DNA of 64,000 bases. Source: Melioribacteraceae bacterium (lineage in GTDB: Bacteria; Bacteroidota; Ignavibacteria; Ignavibacteriales; Melioribacteraceae). Under the pieces are notes generated by a model. The model did no database searches. It was not told the origin of the DNA and saw only the letters and a program-made list of their open reading frames with translations. Location of the stretch: assembly GCA_035362835.1 (NCBI GenBank), contig DAOSDY010000001.1:1488001-1552000 (forward strand), in the 5' to 3' direction. The position numbers and the translations under genes were made by a program. This document shows positions 53,485 through 62,225 of the stretch, piece by piece; position 1 is the stretch's first letter; each line of letters starts with the position of its first letter.

Positions 53485-54950
53485 CACTTCGACCTTTCTA
53501 AAATGTATTTTAGAAAAATGTGACCCCTGATCATCTCATCCCCAGCCAGTATAAATCCGGAAGAAGTAAAACTATTGATCGAAACATTATTCTCGGGACG
53601 AATAAATGCAATAATATTCTTCAGTGATTTTTTCTCTGCGAAGACTCTGGCACAGCCCTGCTTAATTATTTTTTTAGAGAGTCCTTTTCCACGGTAGTTT
53701 CCGGAGATACTAATGCTTGTTACTGCCTGATCATCGGATAATTCAAAACGAATCTGGCCGATAAACTCATCGTTCCTGTCAAAAAGAAGGAAGAACCTGT
53801 AATTATCCGCAACTATTTTATCTGCAAACCAGTTCCGGTGGTCCTCCCAGCAAATCTGTTCCACGTTTATTGAATTCTGTCTTACATCAGGATCGTTAGA
53901 TAGATTGAATACCATTTCAGAGTCTGATTCAACGGCTTTTCTAAAATAGAATCCATCTGTGCCGCATGCTCTTTCTAACATGTATTTTACCGCACGTCTG
54001 GAGCCCTGTCCGTCAACACTTCCTCTGCCGATCCGGCTCAATTTTTTTCTTAAAGTAATACTCTCGAGTTTCTTCAGCTGGTCATGAATTTTACGAAGGT
54101 GAAAATGATCGCTGTGAAGAATTATATCGAGTAAAAATCCTTTCTTTTTCCATTCACGGATATTATTCATCTGGTTTTCGGCTACGGCAACAGCTATAGA
54201 AGGTGTTCCCGTAACGGCGAGCTCGTAGAGTGTCTGACCGGCCGCAGTAATTGTCAGATCGGATGAGAGCATTAAATCAAGCATCCGGTTCGCATCGGGC
54301 GAATAATGAAATACAACTGAATCATTTCCAAGCTTTTCAATTCTTTCTCTATTTTTAAATCCGCTGCCTATTACCACATTTTTTTTTACAGCAGGATAAT
54401 TATCAATAAGATCCTTAAGAATTCCGGGAGTCAGGTTTCTGATATCCTGGCCTCCGAAAGTAATGAGGACAGATTCAATCTCTTTATTAACTTTGCGCGC
54501 AGGTACATTCCAGAATTCTTTTCTTATCGGAATATATTTTGCACCGAGAAGAAACTCATTCCCGTTTTTCTTATAAGGAAATGATTCTGCATTAATAGTA
54601 CCGTTAAGAATTGTACCTTCGGGGTACTCGATTCTCAAATTGTCGTCAATAAAAAGCGAATGACCCGCTAGTTTTGTTAGGTTACTGTAATACTCCTTTC
54701 CGGCGAGATAAGAGTCTATGATTATTAAATCACTGTTGTTTACTTCGGCAACGATTCTGGCGGGATGAGTAAGCCAGTCTATTATTTCGTACCGGCAATT
54801 TAAAAGAAGTGATTGAGCGTGCCTGTCGCCGTTAACATAAATTGTGGGGAAAATATTGTGCTCTGTAAATGCCTGATAGATAGAAAGGCATCGTGTTATA
54901 TGACCGTGACCGGTATTCACGAATCCTTCGGTAATAATTGATACTTTCAT
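53484..54950 (-). CDS. PseG-PseH fusion: UDP-sugar hydrolase plus GNAT N-acetyltransferase
   Basis: This 488-residue protein combines two pathway enzymes. Residues about 1-330 are a PseG-type UDP-2,4-diacetamido-trideoxy-altropyranose hydrolase, with the catalytic His17 in GHGHITR and the GT-B motif TITAAGQTLYELAVTGTP. Residues about 338-488 are a GNAT-type PseH N-acetyltransferase (FRKAVESDSEMVF, GNYRGKGLSKKII), which acts one step earlier. In Campylobacter these are separate proteins. The order pseC, pseGH, pseI follows the chemistry. It overlaps both neighbours by a few bases. Confidence 0.88.
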   Translation of the reverse strand: MKVSIITEGFVNTGHGHITRCLSIYQAFTEHNIFPTIYVNGDRHAQSLLLNCRYEIIDWLTHPARIVAEVNNSDLIIIDSYLAGKEYYSNLTKLAGHSLFIDDNLRIEYPEGTILNGTINAESFPYKKNGNEFLLGAKYIPIRKEFWNVPARKVNKEIESVLITFGGQDIRNLTPGILKDLIDNYPAVKKNVVIGSGFKNRERIEKLGNDSVVFHYSPDANRMLDLMLSSDLTITAAGQTLYELAVTGTPSIAVAVAENQMNNIREWKKKGFLLDIILHSDHFHLRKIHDQLKKLESITLRKKLSRIGRGSVDGQGSRRAVKYMLERACGTDGFYFRKAVESDSEMVFNLSNDPDVRQNSINVEQICWEDHRNWFADKIVADNYRFFLLFDRNDEFIGQIRFELSDDQAVTSISISGNYRGKGLSKKIIKQGCARVFAEKKSLKNIIAFIRPENNVSINSFTSSGFILAGDEMIRGHIFLKYILERSK

Positions 54951-56155
54951 TTGATCTCGAGAGCTTTTACTACCGCTCTGGTTATCTTCTTAAGGTCGTT
55001 CTTGTTTAATTCCGGGTAAAGGGGAAGAGAAATCTCTCTTTCGTAAAATTTTTCGGCGACGGGATAATCACCTTTCTTAAAGCCGAAATTCTTCCTGTAA
55101 TAAGGCTGAAGGTGGACCGGAATATAATGGACCTGGAAAACCACGCCCAGTTGTTTCAATCGCTCGTAGTAAATATTCTTGTCAACTTTCAGTTTGTCAA
55201 ATTTAATTTGAAGCGGATAGAGATGATAAGCATGCTTTGCGTAACGGGCCGTTTGAGGAATAATAAATCTTTTATCGCCCCTAAAAAAATTATCGTAGTA
55301 CTCGGCAATTTCTCTGCGCTTCTTGAGAAATCTGCTAAGTTTTTTCAGTTGACTTATTCCAAGTGCACACTGAAAATCTGTTATGCGGTAATTAAATCCA
55401 ACCTCGTGCATTTCGTAATACCAGGGCCCGTCGTTCTTTTCCAGTGTTGTTTCATCTTTCGTCATTCCGTGTGTCCGGAGTATCTTAATCCTTTTATCGA
55501 GAGCTTCATTATTAGTCAGAATTGCGCCTCCTTCGCCCGTAGTAATATGTTTAACAGGGTGAAAGCTTAAATTTGCTGCGTCGGCATACTTAACGGCGTA
55601 ATGAAGATCTTTTTTATATTCTGCTCCGGGAGCGTGGCAGAAATCATTAACCAGTTCAAATCCGAATTTCTTTTTTAATTTGAGAAGGGATTCCCAGTCG
55701 CACGGATGGCCGGCAAAGTCAACAGCCACAACGGCTCTCACTTTTATATTCCGTTCAGCATAATATTTTAACCGGGCTTCAAGTTTAACCGGATCGAGTG
55801 TATATGTCTTTTCGTTTATGTCAGCAAAATCGACCGTAGCGCCTACAAATATAGCGCAGTTTGCGCTGGCAAGGAATGTAATTGGAGAAGTGATTATGAT
55901 ATCACCTTTTTTCCAACCGAGTCCTAATGCAATCATATGCAGGCCGGCTGTGCCATTAGCAACAACAGAAGAATATGCAGAACCAAAATAATCACACAAG
56001 GCTTTTTCGAATTGTTTGGAAACAGGTCCCTGAGTAATGAATTGAGAAGGTAAAACATCTACTACGTTTTTTATATCCCTTGAATCAATAGTCTGTTTAC
56101 CGTAATAGTATGTTTTTAGGATTTGTGATTTATTATCAGCCAGTCTTTTCTTCAT
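54947..56155 (-). CDS. pseC: UDP-4-amino-4,6-dideoxy-altrosamine transaminase
   Basis: PseC is a PLP aminotransferase that converts the 4-keto sugar made by PseB to the 4-amino sugar. This 402-residue protein belongs to the DegT/DnrJ/EryC1 fold, with QFITQGPVSKQFE at the start, the PLP Lys202 in SFHPVKHITTGEGG, and the PLP-contacting Asp in VNDFCHAPGA. I chose ATG 56155. A TTG at 56188 would add 11 residues, and neither has a strong ribosome site. Its end overlaps pseGH by 4 bases. Confidence 0.87.
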   Translation of the reverse strand: MKKRLADNKSQILKTYYYGKQTIDSRDIKNVVDVLPSQFITQGPVSKQFEKALCDYFGSAYSSVVANGTAGLHMIALGLGWKKGDIIITSPITFLASANCAIFVGATVDFADINEKTYTLDPVKLEARLKYYAERNIKVRAVVAVDFAGHPCDWESLLKLKKKFGFELVNDFCHAPGAEYKKDLHYAVKYADAANLSFHPVKHITTGEGGAILTNNEALDKRIKILRTHGMTKDETTLEKNDGPWYYEMHEVGFNYRITDFQCALGISQLKKLSRFLKKRREIAEYYDNFFRGDKRFIIPQTARYAKHAYHLYPLQIKFDKLKVDKNIYYERLKQLGVVFQVHYIPVHLQPYYRKNFGFKKGDYPVAEKFYEREISLPLYPELNKNDLKKITRAVVKALEIK

Positions 56156-56206
56156 TTGAATTTTGTCTTTAAGGAATCTATTAATCAATTAATTGTTGTG
56201 TGATAT

Positions 56207-57238
56207 TTAAGAACCTGTCACATTATTTCTGATCAATTCTTTCAATTCATTTATGGATAAAAACCATGGATTTGTACCGCTGTTGTATTTAAATCCGAAA
56301 TCACAAAATTTGCCCTGTGTTCCATTGCTGTCCATTCTGAATTTCTCGGTATCCCATAATTTCAGAGCGTCGTTGTCGCCAAGCTGAACCGAAGGGAGAA
56401 TAACAAAATAATTTTCGAACTCGATTGTGTTAAGAGCGTCCGCTTCAGTTATCATCTCTTCATGAATTTTCTCGCCCGGACGGATTCCAACTATTTCCAT
56501 TTTGCATTTCGAATCAATTGCTGCGGCAAGATCTGTAACTTTGAATGACGGAATTTTGGGTACGAAGAGTTCGCCTCCCCACATCTTTTCCAGACATACT
56601 AGAACGAAATCAACACCTTCCTGAAGAGTTATATTAAATCGGGTCATCCGCTGGTCTGTAACTGGAAGGACTCCGCTCTTTTTCTTTTCCAGAAAGAAAG
56701 GAACCACCGAGCCACGGCTCCCCATAACATTTCCGTACCGGACAACCGAGAATTTGATATCGTGTGTCCCCCTGTAATTGTTCGCGGCTATGAACAATTT
56801 GTCGGAAGTAAGTTTTGTAGCGCCGTAGAGATTAATAGGTGCTGCAGCCTTATCAGTACTTAGAGCAATTACTTTTTTTACACCTGATTCGAAACACGCA
56901 TTAATAACATTCTGTCCGCCTATAATATTAGTCTTAACAGCTTCGAACGGATTGTATTCCGCAGCGGGAACCTGCTTGAGCGCGGCAGCGTGAATAACAA
57001 TGTCAACTCCTTCAGTTGCGCGGATCAATCTTTTTTCGTCTCTAACATCGCCGATGAAGTAGCGCATTAAGACTCCTTCTTTACGGAACCGTGGATCATT
57101 CTGCATCTCATACTGTTTCAGTTCATCACGGCTGTAGATAATTATTTTTTTCGGATTGAATTTTTTAAGAACCGTTTCAACAAACTTTTTACCGAACGAA
57201 CCGGTTCCTCCGGTTATTAAAATTGTCTTTCCGTTCAT
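56207..57238 (-). CDS. pseB: UDP-GlcNAc 4,6-dehydratase (inverting)
   Basis: PseB starts the pathway by removing water from UDP-GlcNAc with inversion at C5. This 343-residue short-chain dehydrogenase has the Rossmann motif ITGGTGSFGKKF, STDKAAAPINLYGATK (the YxxxK-type dyad Y-G-A-T-K) and no membrane helices, unlike PglF-type dehydratases. It opens the pse operon. Its ribosome site lies partly within a perfect palindrome (57244-57261). Confidence 0.9.
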   Translation of the reverse strand: MNGKTILITGGTGSFGKKFVETVLKKFNPKKIIIYSRDELKQYEMQNDPRFRKEGVLMRYFIGDVRDEKRLIRATEGVDIVIHAAALKQVPAAEYNPFEAVKTNIIGGQNVINACFESGVKKVIALSTDKAAAPINLYGATKLTSDKLFIAANNYRGTHDIKFSVVRYGNVMGSRGSVVPFFLEKKKSGVLPVTDQRMTRFNITLQEGVDFVLVCLEKMWGGELFVPKIPSFKVTDLAAAIDSKCKMEIVGIRPGEKIHEEMITEADALNTIEFENYFVILPSVQLGDNDALKLWDTEKFRMDSNGTQGKFCDFGFKYNSGTNPWFLSINELKELIRNNVTGS

Positions 57239-57243
57239 AAATC

Positions 57244-57261
57244 CTCTTGTTTGAACAAGAG
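57244..57261 (-). promoter_or_regulatory. Palindrome overlapping the pseB ribosome-binding site
   Basis: CTCTTGTT/AACAAGAG is a perfect 8-bp dyad with a 2-base centre, ending 5 bases before the pseB ATG. On the mRNA, the 3' arm carries the first bases of the AGAGGA ribosome site. It could be an operator or a hairpin that masks translation. A 2-base loop is tight for a full hairpin, so pairing may stop short. Confidence 0.55.
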
Positions 57262-57319
57262 CAAATTTAGGAAAATTATCAGTCTAATTGACGTTAAAAT
57301 GGGAGAAATATTTAGAAGA

Positions 57320-57341
57320 GAGGCGCTCTTCAAAGCGCCTC
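57320..57341 (-). terminator. Hairpin after the AbgT gene, probable terminator
   Basis: An 8-bp stem GAGGCGCT/AGCGCCTC with a 6-base loop lies 9 bases after the AbgT stop. On the minus strand it is followed by CTTCTAAATATTTCT, a poor T-run. It separates AbgT from the pse operon. Confidence 0.55.
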
Positions 57342-57350
57342 ATCATTTTG

Positions 57351-58877
57351 TTAATTCAGAAAAAGGGGGCCGTCGGGACCGGTCGGGAGCCCGAGCCACA
57401 TCCAGACTACGAGAAGTAATGTCCAGAAAATAGTGAAGAGGATTGTGTAGGGAATCATTGTGGAAATTATTGTACCGATACCGTACTTCTCGTCATATTT
57501 TTGTGCGAAGGCTACTATTAGAGCAAAGTAGCTCATCATCGGTGTAATAAGATTTGTAACGGAATCGCCAATCCTGAAAGCTGCCTGTGTTAATGCCGGA
57601 TGATATCCGAGCAGCATAAACATCGGTATAAAAACAGGCGCCATAATTGCCCATTTAGCCGATGCGCTTCCCATGAACATATTTATGAATGCTGCAAGGA
57701 GAACAAACATTACTATCAATGGGATTCCAGTTAAACCGATATTCTTAAGAAATTCCGCCCCCTCAATCGCGAATATTAGTCCCAGGTTACTGTAACGGAA
57801 AAAATAGACGAACTGTGCCGCAAAGAAAACAAGAACGATGTATGTAGCCATAGTACCCATCGACTTAATAATATGTTTCATCATGTCCTTATCATTACGT
57901 ATCGATTTAACAACAATTCCGTATACAAGTCCGGGTATCAGGAAGAAAACGAGTATTCCTGTAATAATACCGTCAAAGAAGGGTGAATGAAGTACTTCGC
58001 CTGTTTCTGGATTTCTGAAAAGCCCGTTCTCCGGAATAATCGTAAATGCAAGTAATGCAATTACAGCCAGCAGACTGATTCCGGCCCATCGCAATCCCTT
58101 TTTTTCAACCGGCGTCATTTCCTCAATTGCAATCTTTTCAGCATTTCCCTCGTATTTTTTTAATCGGGGTTCAACTATCTTTTCAGTAATCCAGGTTCCC
58201 GCAACGACAATCAGGAAAGCGGAGGCGAACATGAAATAAAAATTAACTGCCGCATTAATTGTGATGTTAGGATCAATTATCTGAGCCGCCGATTGCGATA
58301 GGCCGGCAAGAATCGGATCAACAGAACCAATCAAAAAATTTGCGCCGAATCCGCCGCTGACACCGCAGAAAGCGGCAGCCAGTCCTGCCATTGGATGTCT
58401 GCCGAGTGCGTGAAATATAAGCGCGCCCAATGGAATTAATATCACATATCCGGCTTCCGAAGCCAGATGTGAAATTATTCCTGCAAACACAATAGTGCCG
58501 GTTATAAGTTTACTTGGTGCGTTGAGAACGAGCGAGCGGATCATTGATGTAAATAATCCGGAGCCCTCAGCAACACCGATTCCGATCATCACTGCAAGTA
58601 CATATCCAAGCGGAGGGAAATTTACGAAGTTATGCGTCACATTAGTGTAAATCCAGCGAAGCCCGTCTCCATCCAGCAGGCTTTTGACTTTGATAATAGA
58701 TCCGTCCGCCGGATGTGCTGCCTGCCAAACCAGCAGATCTCCAAGCCATGAAACGGCCACTACTATTAATGCAAGAATACCAAAAAGTGTTGCCGGGTGG
58801 GGAAGTTTGTTTCCAATGATTTCAATGTAATCAAGTGATTTGTTGAAAATGCGGGATGCGAATTTTGTTGTACTCAA
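57351..58877 (-). CDS. AbgT family transporter
   Basis: This 508-residue membrane protein has about twelve hydrophobic helices. The family region ISHLASEAGYVILIPLGALIFHALGRHP and MGSASAKWAIMAPVFIPMFMLLGYHPA, with DSVTNLITPMMSYF near the end, match AbgT. E. coli AbgT imports p-aminobenzoyl-glutamate, while other members export sulfonamide-like antimetabolites, so no direction is claimed. The start is TTG 58877, directly behind AAGGAGG. It lies between two glycan clusters without an obvious functional link. Confidence 0.9.
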   Translation of the reverse strand: MSTTKFASRIFNKSLDYIEIIGNKLPHPATLFGILALIVVAVSWLGDLLVWQAAHPADGSIIKVKSLLDGDGLRWIYTNVTHNFVNFPPLGYVLAVMIGIGVAEGSGLFTSMIRSLVLNAPSKLITGTIVFAGIISHLASEAGYVILIPLGALIFHALGRHPMAGLAAAFCGVSGGFGANFLIGSVDPILAGLSQSAAQIIDPNITINAAVNFYFMFASAFLIVVAGTWITEKIVEPRLKKYEGNAEKIAIEEMTPVEKKGLRWAGISLLAVIALLAFTIIPENGLFRNPETGEVLHSPFFDGIITGILVFFLIPGLVYGIVVKSIRNDKDMMKHIIKSMGTMATYIVLVFFAAQFVYFFRYSNLGLIFAIEGAEFLKNIGLTGIPLIVMFVLLAAFINMFMGSASAKWAIMAPVFIPMFMLLGYHPALTQAAFRIGDSVTNLITPMMSYFALIVAFAQKYDEKYGIGTIISTMIPYTILFTIFWTLLLVVWMWLGLPTGPDGPLFLN

Positions 58878-58947
58878 TAATACCTCCTTGTCTGTATCGG
58901 GTTGTGCAAAATTATAATTTTTGAACGGAAGTTAAAACGAAATCCGG

Positions 58948-59841
58948 TCAGTCGGTAATCTTTTTCGGCACATCGGTAGAAATGATTCTTTCGAAGGCGT
59001 CGATATAACTTTTATTACTGCCGTTAAGAATTGAAGCGCCGATTGATTCGGCATAAGTCTTTAGTACGAAATAGCCTTTGAAGGCAAAATGGAGTTTGCG
59101 GAAAATGTCGTGTATATAATATTCCTCGCCTTCGAGTTTATACATTGGCATCCGGATCTTCTCTCCGTCATAAAAATGTTCGTGATTAACAGTTACTTTG
59201 TTGAGCGGGTCTACTTTAATTTCTTCATGCCAGGAATGATCTGCACCGAAAAGCGTAATCTTTTTGAAACCGAGATTAAGCGCCAGGAAGATTGAAGGGA
59301 TTAATACATTGTGAGGGCGGGGCATCCCGAGATTCACTCTGAATAATAAATGTGAAACCGACTTCAAACCTTCTACCGGTGTATTGTTGTAAAAGATGAA
59401 TTTGATATTCGGATTTTTTTTTACAGCTGAATGAAATTCGGAATCAACGGCCTGGAATGGAATAAATAGATTCATCTTCCAGTCGGTCTTCGTAAGCAAA
59501 GCGGTTATAAGAGATTCTTTTTGAGTCCGGAAATATTCACTCGTTTTTTCCAGCCAGAATTCCGGCGCAGCGAGAATATAATATTCGGGTTTTAACGATT
59601 GATATTCATTCGATAGAGCAAAGAAATTGACGCAGAATTTTAGATTCTCTTTAATGAGAGAACCGGATTGTAATAGATCGTTTTTAAGTCCGGGTCCGTT
59701 TGCAAGTATTACCACTTCGCTTGCAGCCACATCCTTTTTTCTGATTTGAACTGCAAAGTGTGAGAGCAATACTATCTTAACAAATGAAAATAATGACTGA
59801 AATATTTCAGATAATAATTTCTGGATCCTGTTCATCTTCAT
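58948..59841 (-). CDS. GT42-like / MptE-like candidate glycosyltransferase
   Basis: This 297-residue protein has the nucleotide-binding motif NGPGLK (48-53) in VVILANGPGLKND, a C-x-N-x-F/Y segment after it (FCVNFFALSNEY), and GFKKITLFGADHSW (191-204). This layout resembles CstII (GT42 sialyltransferase) and the related MptE/DUF115 proteins, some of which are Maf-type pseudaminic acid transferases. His244 may correspond to the catalytic base His188 of CstII, but the alignment is by eye. It sits at the end of a flippase-GT2 operon, close to the pse genes. Transfer of CMP-pseudaminic acid is therefore the leading guess. Confidence 0.5.
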   Translation of the reverse strand: MKMNRIQKLLSEIFQSLFSFVKIVLLSHFAVQIRKKDVAASEVVILANGPGLKNDLLQSGSLIKENLKFCVNFFALSNEYQSLKPEYYILAAPEFWLEKTSEYFRTQKESLITALLTKTDWKMNLFIPFQAVDSEFHSAVKKNPNIKFIFYNNTPVEGLKSVSHLLFRVNLGMPRPHNVLIPSIFLALNLGFKKITLFGADHSWHEEIKVDPLNKVTVNHEHFYDGEKIRMPMYKLEGEEYYIHDIFRKLHFAFKGYFVLKTYAESIGASILNGSNKSYIDAFERIISTDVPKKITD

Positions 59842-60741
59842 TTACCTTTTAAAGAAGCCGGCTAACGTTAACCATCTGTTCTTGAGAAGGTATTCGCCTT
59901 TTTTGAATTCAAACTTAATAAAAAAGCCGAGAGCAATTACAACTGCTGCGCACAATTTTAATATATATTCGACAACTTTTAAAACATTTGCCAATAATCC
60001 TTCATTTTTCAGCCGGTCCCGTTCGCCGGCGCCTACAGCCCGCGAAATACTCATTATAGAATCATGAGTAATCCGGTTGTTATCAATATGATGTTTGACC
60101 GAAAATTCAGGATGATATAAAAACTTTTTCCCCATTTTTTTCATTTGGGCAAAGATATATTTGTCCTCACTCCGGAAAAGGAGTTCGGTATTAAACTGGC
60201 CTGCTTCATACAGGACTTTTTTTCTGAACGCCATATTGCATCCGTAAGGAAATTTTGCATCGGGGTATTCGATGATTTTGCTTCCGAAATCCGCTTTAGT
60301 TACAAGTCCCCACATATACTTTGAGAGCCAGGCCGGTTCTATTCCGGATTCGTAAACCGGTGTGATTTTCCCGCCGAGTGCATCTATATCAGGGTAGGAA
60401 TTAAAAAAGTCCAGGGCAGTTTCTAAATAATTATAAGATACTTCGGCATCATCGTCGATAAACGCAATCAGATCAGAGGCTGATTCCCTGATTCCACGGT
60501 TCCGTGCAGATGATAATCCCGGTTCCTTTTCAAGAAAGTACCTGACATTAAGCTCAGGGTGCGATTCAATGAAATTACTGCTTATGATTTCGGTGTTGTC
60601 GGTTGAATTATTGTCGATTATAATGATTTCGTAATCAGATTGAATGAGCGACTGTTTTACGAGAGCGTTCAGAGCACCCGGCAGAAATTTCTCCCGGTTA
60701 CGGGTACATATTATAACCGATATTTTGGGCGTTCCTGTCAT
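59842..60741 (-). CDS. Family 2 glycosyltransferase
   Basis: This 299-residue GT2 protein begins ISVIICTRNREKFL and shows IIDNNSTD, SSARNRGI, AFIDDDAEV (the DxD-like metal motif) and the acceptor-side motif FRSEDKYIFAQMKKMG. A hydrophobic stretch near 255-275 (VVEYILKLCAAVVIALGFF) could anchor it to the inner membrane. It would add a sugar to a lipid-linked glycan before export by the flippase upstream. Its start overlaps the flippase end by 4 bases. The next gene starts 0 bases after its stop. Confidence 0.9.
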   Translation of the reverse strand: MTGTPKISVIICTRNREKFLPGALNALVKQSLIQSDYEIIIIDNNSTDNTEIISSNFIESHPELNVRYFLEKEPGLSSARNRGIRESASDLIAFIDDDAEVSYNYLETALDFFNSYPDIDALGGKITPVYESGIEPAWLSKYMWGLVTKADFGSKIIEYPDAKFPYGCNMAFRKKVLYEAGQFNTELLFRSEDKYIFAQMKKMGKKFLYHPEFSVKHHIDNNRITHDSIMSISRAVGAGERDRLKNEGLLANVLKVVEYILKLCAAVVIALGFFIKFEFKKGEYLLKNRWLTLAGFFKR

Positions 60742-62225
60742 CTGTTAAGAAGCTCTCTGAAAATCTTGGAAGGACTCTTTAAGGATTTAATGCTGACCTT
60801 AATAGTATCGAGTTCTACCTGTTCGTAAAATCTTACCGTTAATAGCGTTACCGGGAAGGAAGCAACAAATAAGAGTTTTAATAGAACCGTTAAAAAAGAA
60901 CTTCCGGTTATTATCATTTCCTGAGCTGAAAAGAAAAGTACGGCAATTAGAATCAATCGGAAGATCTTAAAGTTTTCGTAACGGATCTTATAATTTCTGT
61001 CGGCAAAGATATAAGTGACAATATAGAATATTGCGAACGAAACAAGAGTGGTATATGCGGCGGCGATTGTTCCGTATATAGGCAGAAAGATTATATTAAG
61101 CAGAATATTTAAAAGGCCCGCAAAAATTGTTATCAGAGCAACAATGTAGGTCTTTTCAGAAAAGAGCAAACCGTTGGAAGCTACATTTCTCATCGCGCTT
61201 AAAACATATGCAAATACAATCAACGGTACGTATTGATTTGCAGCGGCATAGTTTTCGTTGCCGAGTATTAAAATTATCTCTTCACTGAATATCGAAATAG
61301 CGAGTCCGCCCCATACGGTTAAAAAGCACATATACGTCATCAATTTACTCAGGTACCTTTGACCGGAAGGATTGTTCTGTTCCTTAAATGCCGAAGGAAG
61401 CATTGCCTGATTGAATGGAAGAATTAAAAACATATTTACAATCCCCGCAATCCGGTACGCGATGTCATATGTCCCTACCTCTTCCAGGTTCAGATAGAAG
61501 TTAATAAGGTAACGGTCGCTCAAATTCAATATCATTATTCCTATGGTACTGAAAATGAGGGGAAGTCCGAACTTTAAAGCCTCCTTCAATGCCCCAAATT
61601 CGAAAACCGGTTTCATTCTCATTATCATACCGGGAAGAATTGCAACAAGAACAATCACTTCGCTAATAAGGTATGAATAAAAAATTCCATAGACAGATAA
61701 TTGCAGGTACACAACCGTATAAAAAACCAGTCCGACAAATGAAATTATCTTCAACAGCGTAAGAAACGTATAAAATTTCGATTTCTCTTCAGCCCTCAGT
61801 TTATTAAGGAATAAATTGTTGAGGACGCGGATGAAACTTATATAAATAATGAAGGGGAGATATGCAGCCAGGTCGCGTGTTGAACCGGAGAGATTTAATA
61901 ATGAAAATCCGAAAAGCTCCGCTGCGAAAATAAAAAATAAATTTACAAGCAAAATAAGAGAAGTAATTGAAAAGAAAACGGAACCTTTTTTCTCGCGGTA
62001 ATCTGATTTGTTCTCAAGCAGTATTAGCGAATTAGCCTGACCAAGAATCAGTACCTCGGTAATTATATTTATTGTGATATCTAGAAGTCCGAAAATTCCG
62101 ACTTCCGCCTTTGTAAGGTAGTTAAGGTAAATAGGAAGTGTAATTATCCCCATTCCCTTAAGAGCAATATTACCGATGCTGTAAATTGCAGAGTGTTTAA
62201 AGGTGCTTAGTACTTTTTCCTTCAT
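60738..62225 (-). CDS. Wzx-type polysaccharide flippase
   Basis: This 495-residue membrane protein has about 12-14 helices and begins HSAIYSIGNIALKGMGIITLPIYL, the usual Wzx/MATE-like start. It would move a lipid-linked glycan across the inner membrane. Its end overlaps the GT2 gene by 4 bases and its start overlaps the YfhO-type gene by 4 bases, so it is one operon. The glycan could contain pseudaminic acid, given the pse genes nearby. Confidence 0.9.
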   Translation of the reverse strand: MKEKVLSTFKHSAIYSIGNIALKGMGIITLPIYLNYLTKAEVGIFGLLDITINIITEVLILGQANSLILLENKSDYREKKGSVFFSITSLILLVNLFFIFAAELFGFSLLNLSGSTRDLAAYLPFIIYISFIRVLNNLFLNKLRAEEKSKFYTFLTLLKIISFVGLVFYTVVYLQLSVYGIFYSYLISEVIVLVAILPGMIMRMKPVFEFGALKEALKFGLPLIFSTIGIMILNLSDRYLINFYLNLEEVGTYDIAYRIAGIVNMFLILPFNQAMLPSAFKEQNNPSGQRYLSKLMTYMCFLTVWGGLAISIFSEEIILILGNENYAAANQYVPLIVFAYVLSAMRNVASNGLLFSEKTYIVALITIFAGLLNILLNIIFLPIYGTIAAAYTTLVSFAIFYIVTYIFADRNYKIRYENFKIFRLILIAVLFFSAQEMIITGSSFLTVLLKLLFVASFPVTLLTVRFYEQVELDTIKVSIKSLKSPSKIFRELLNR

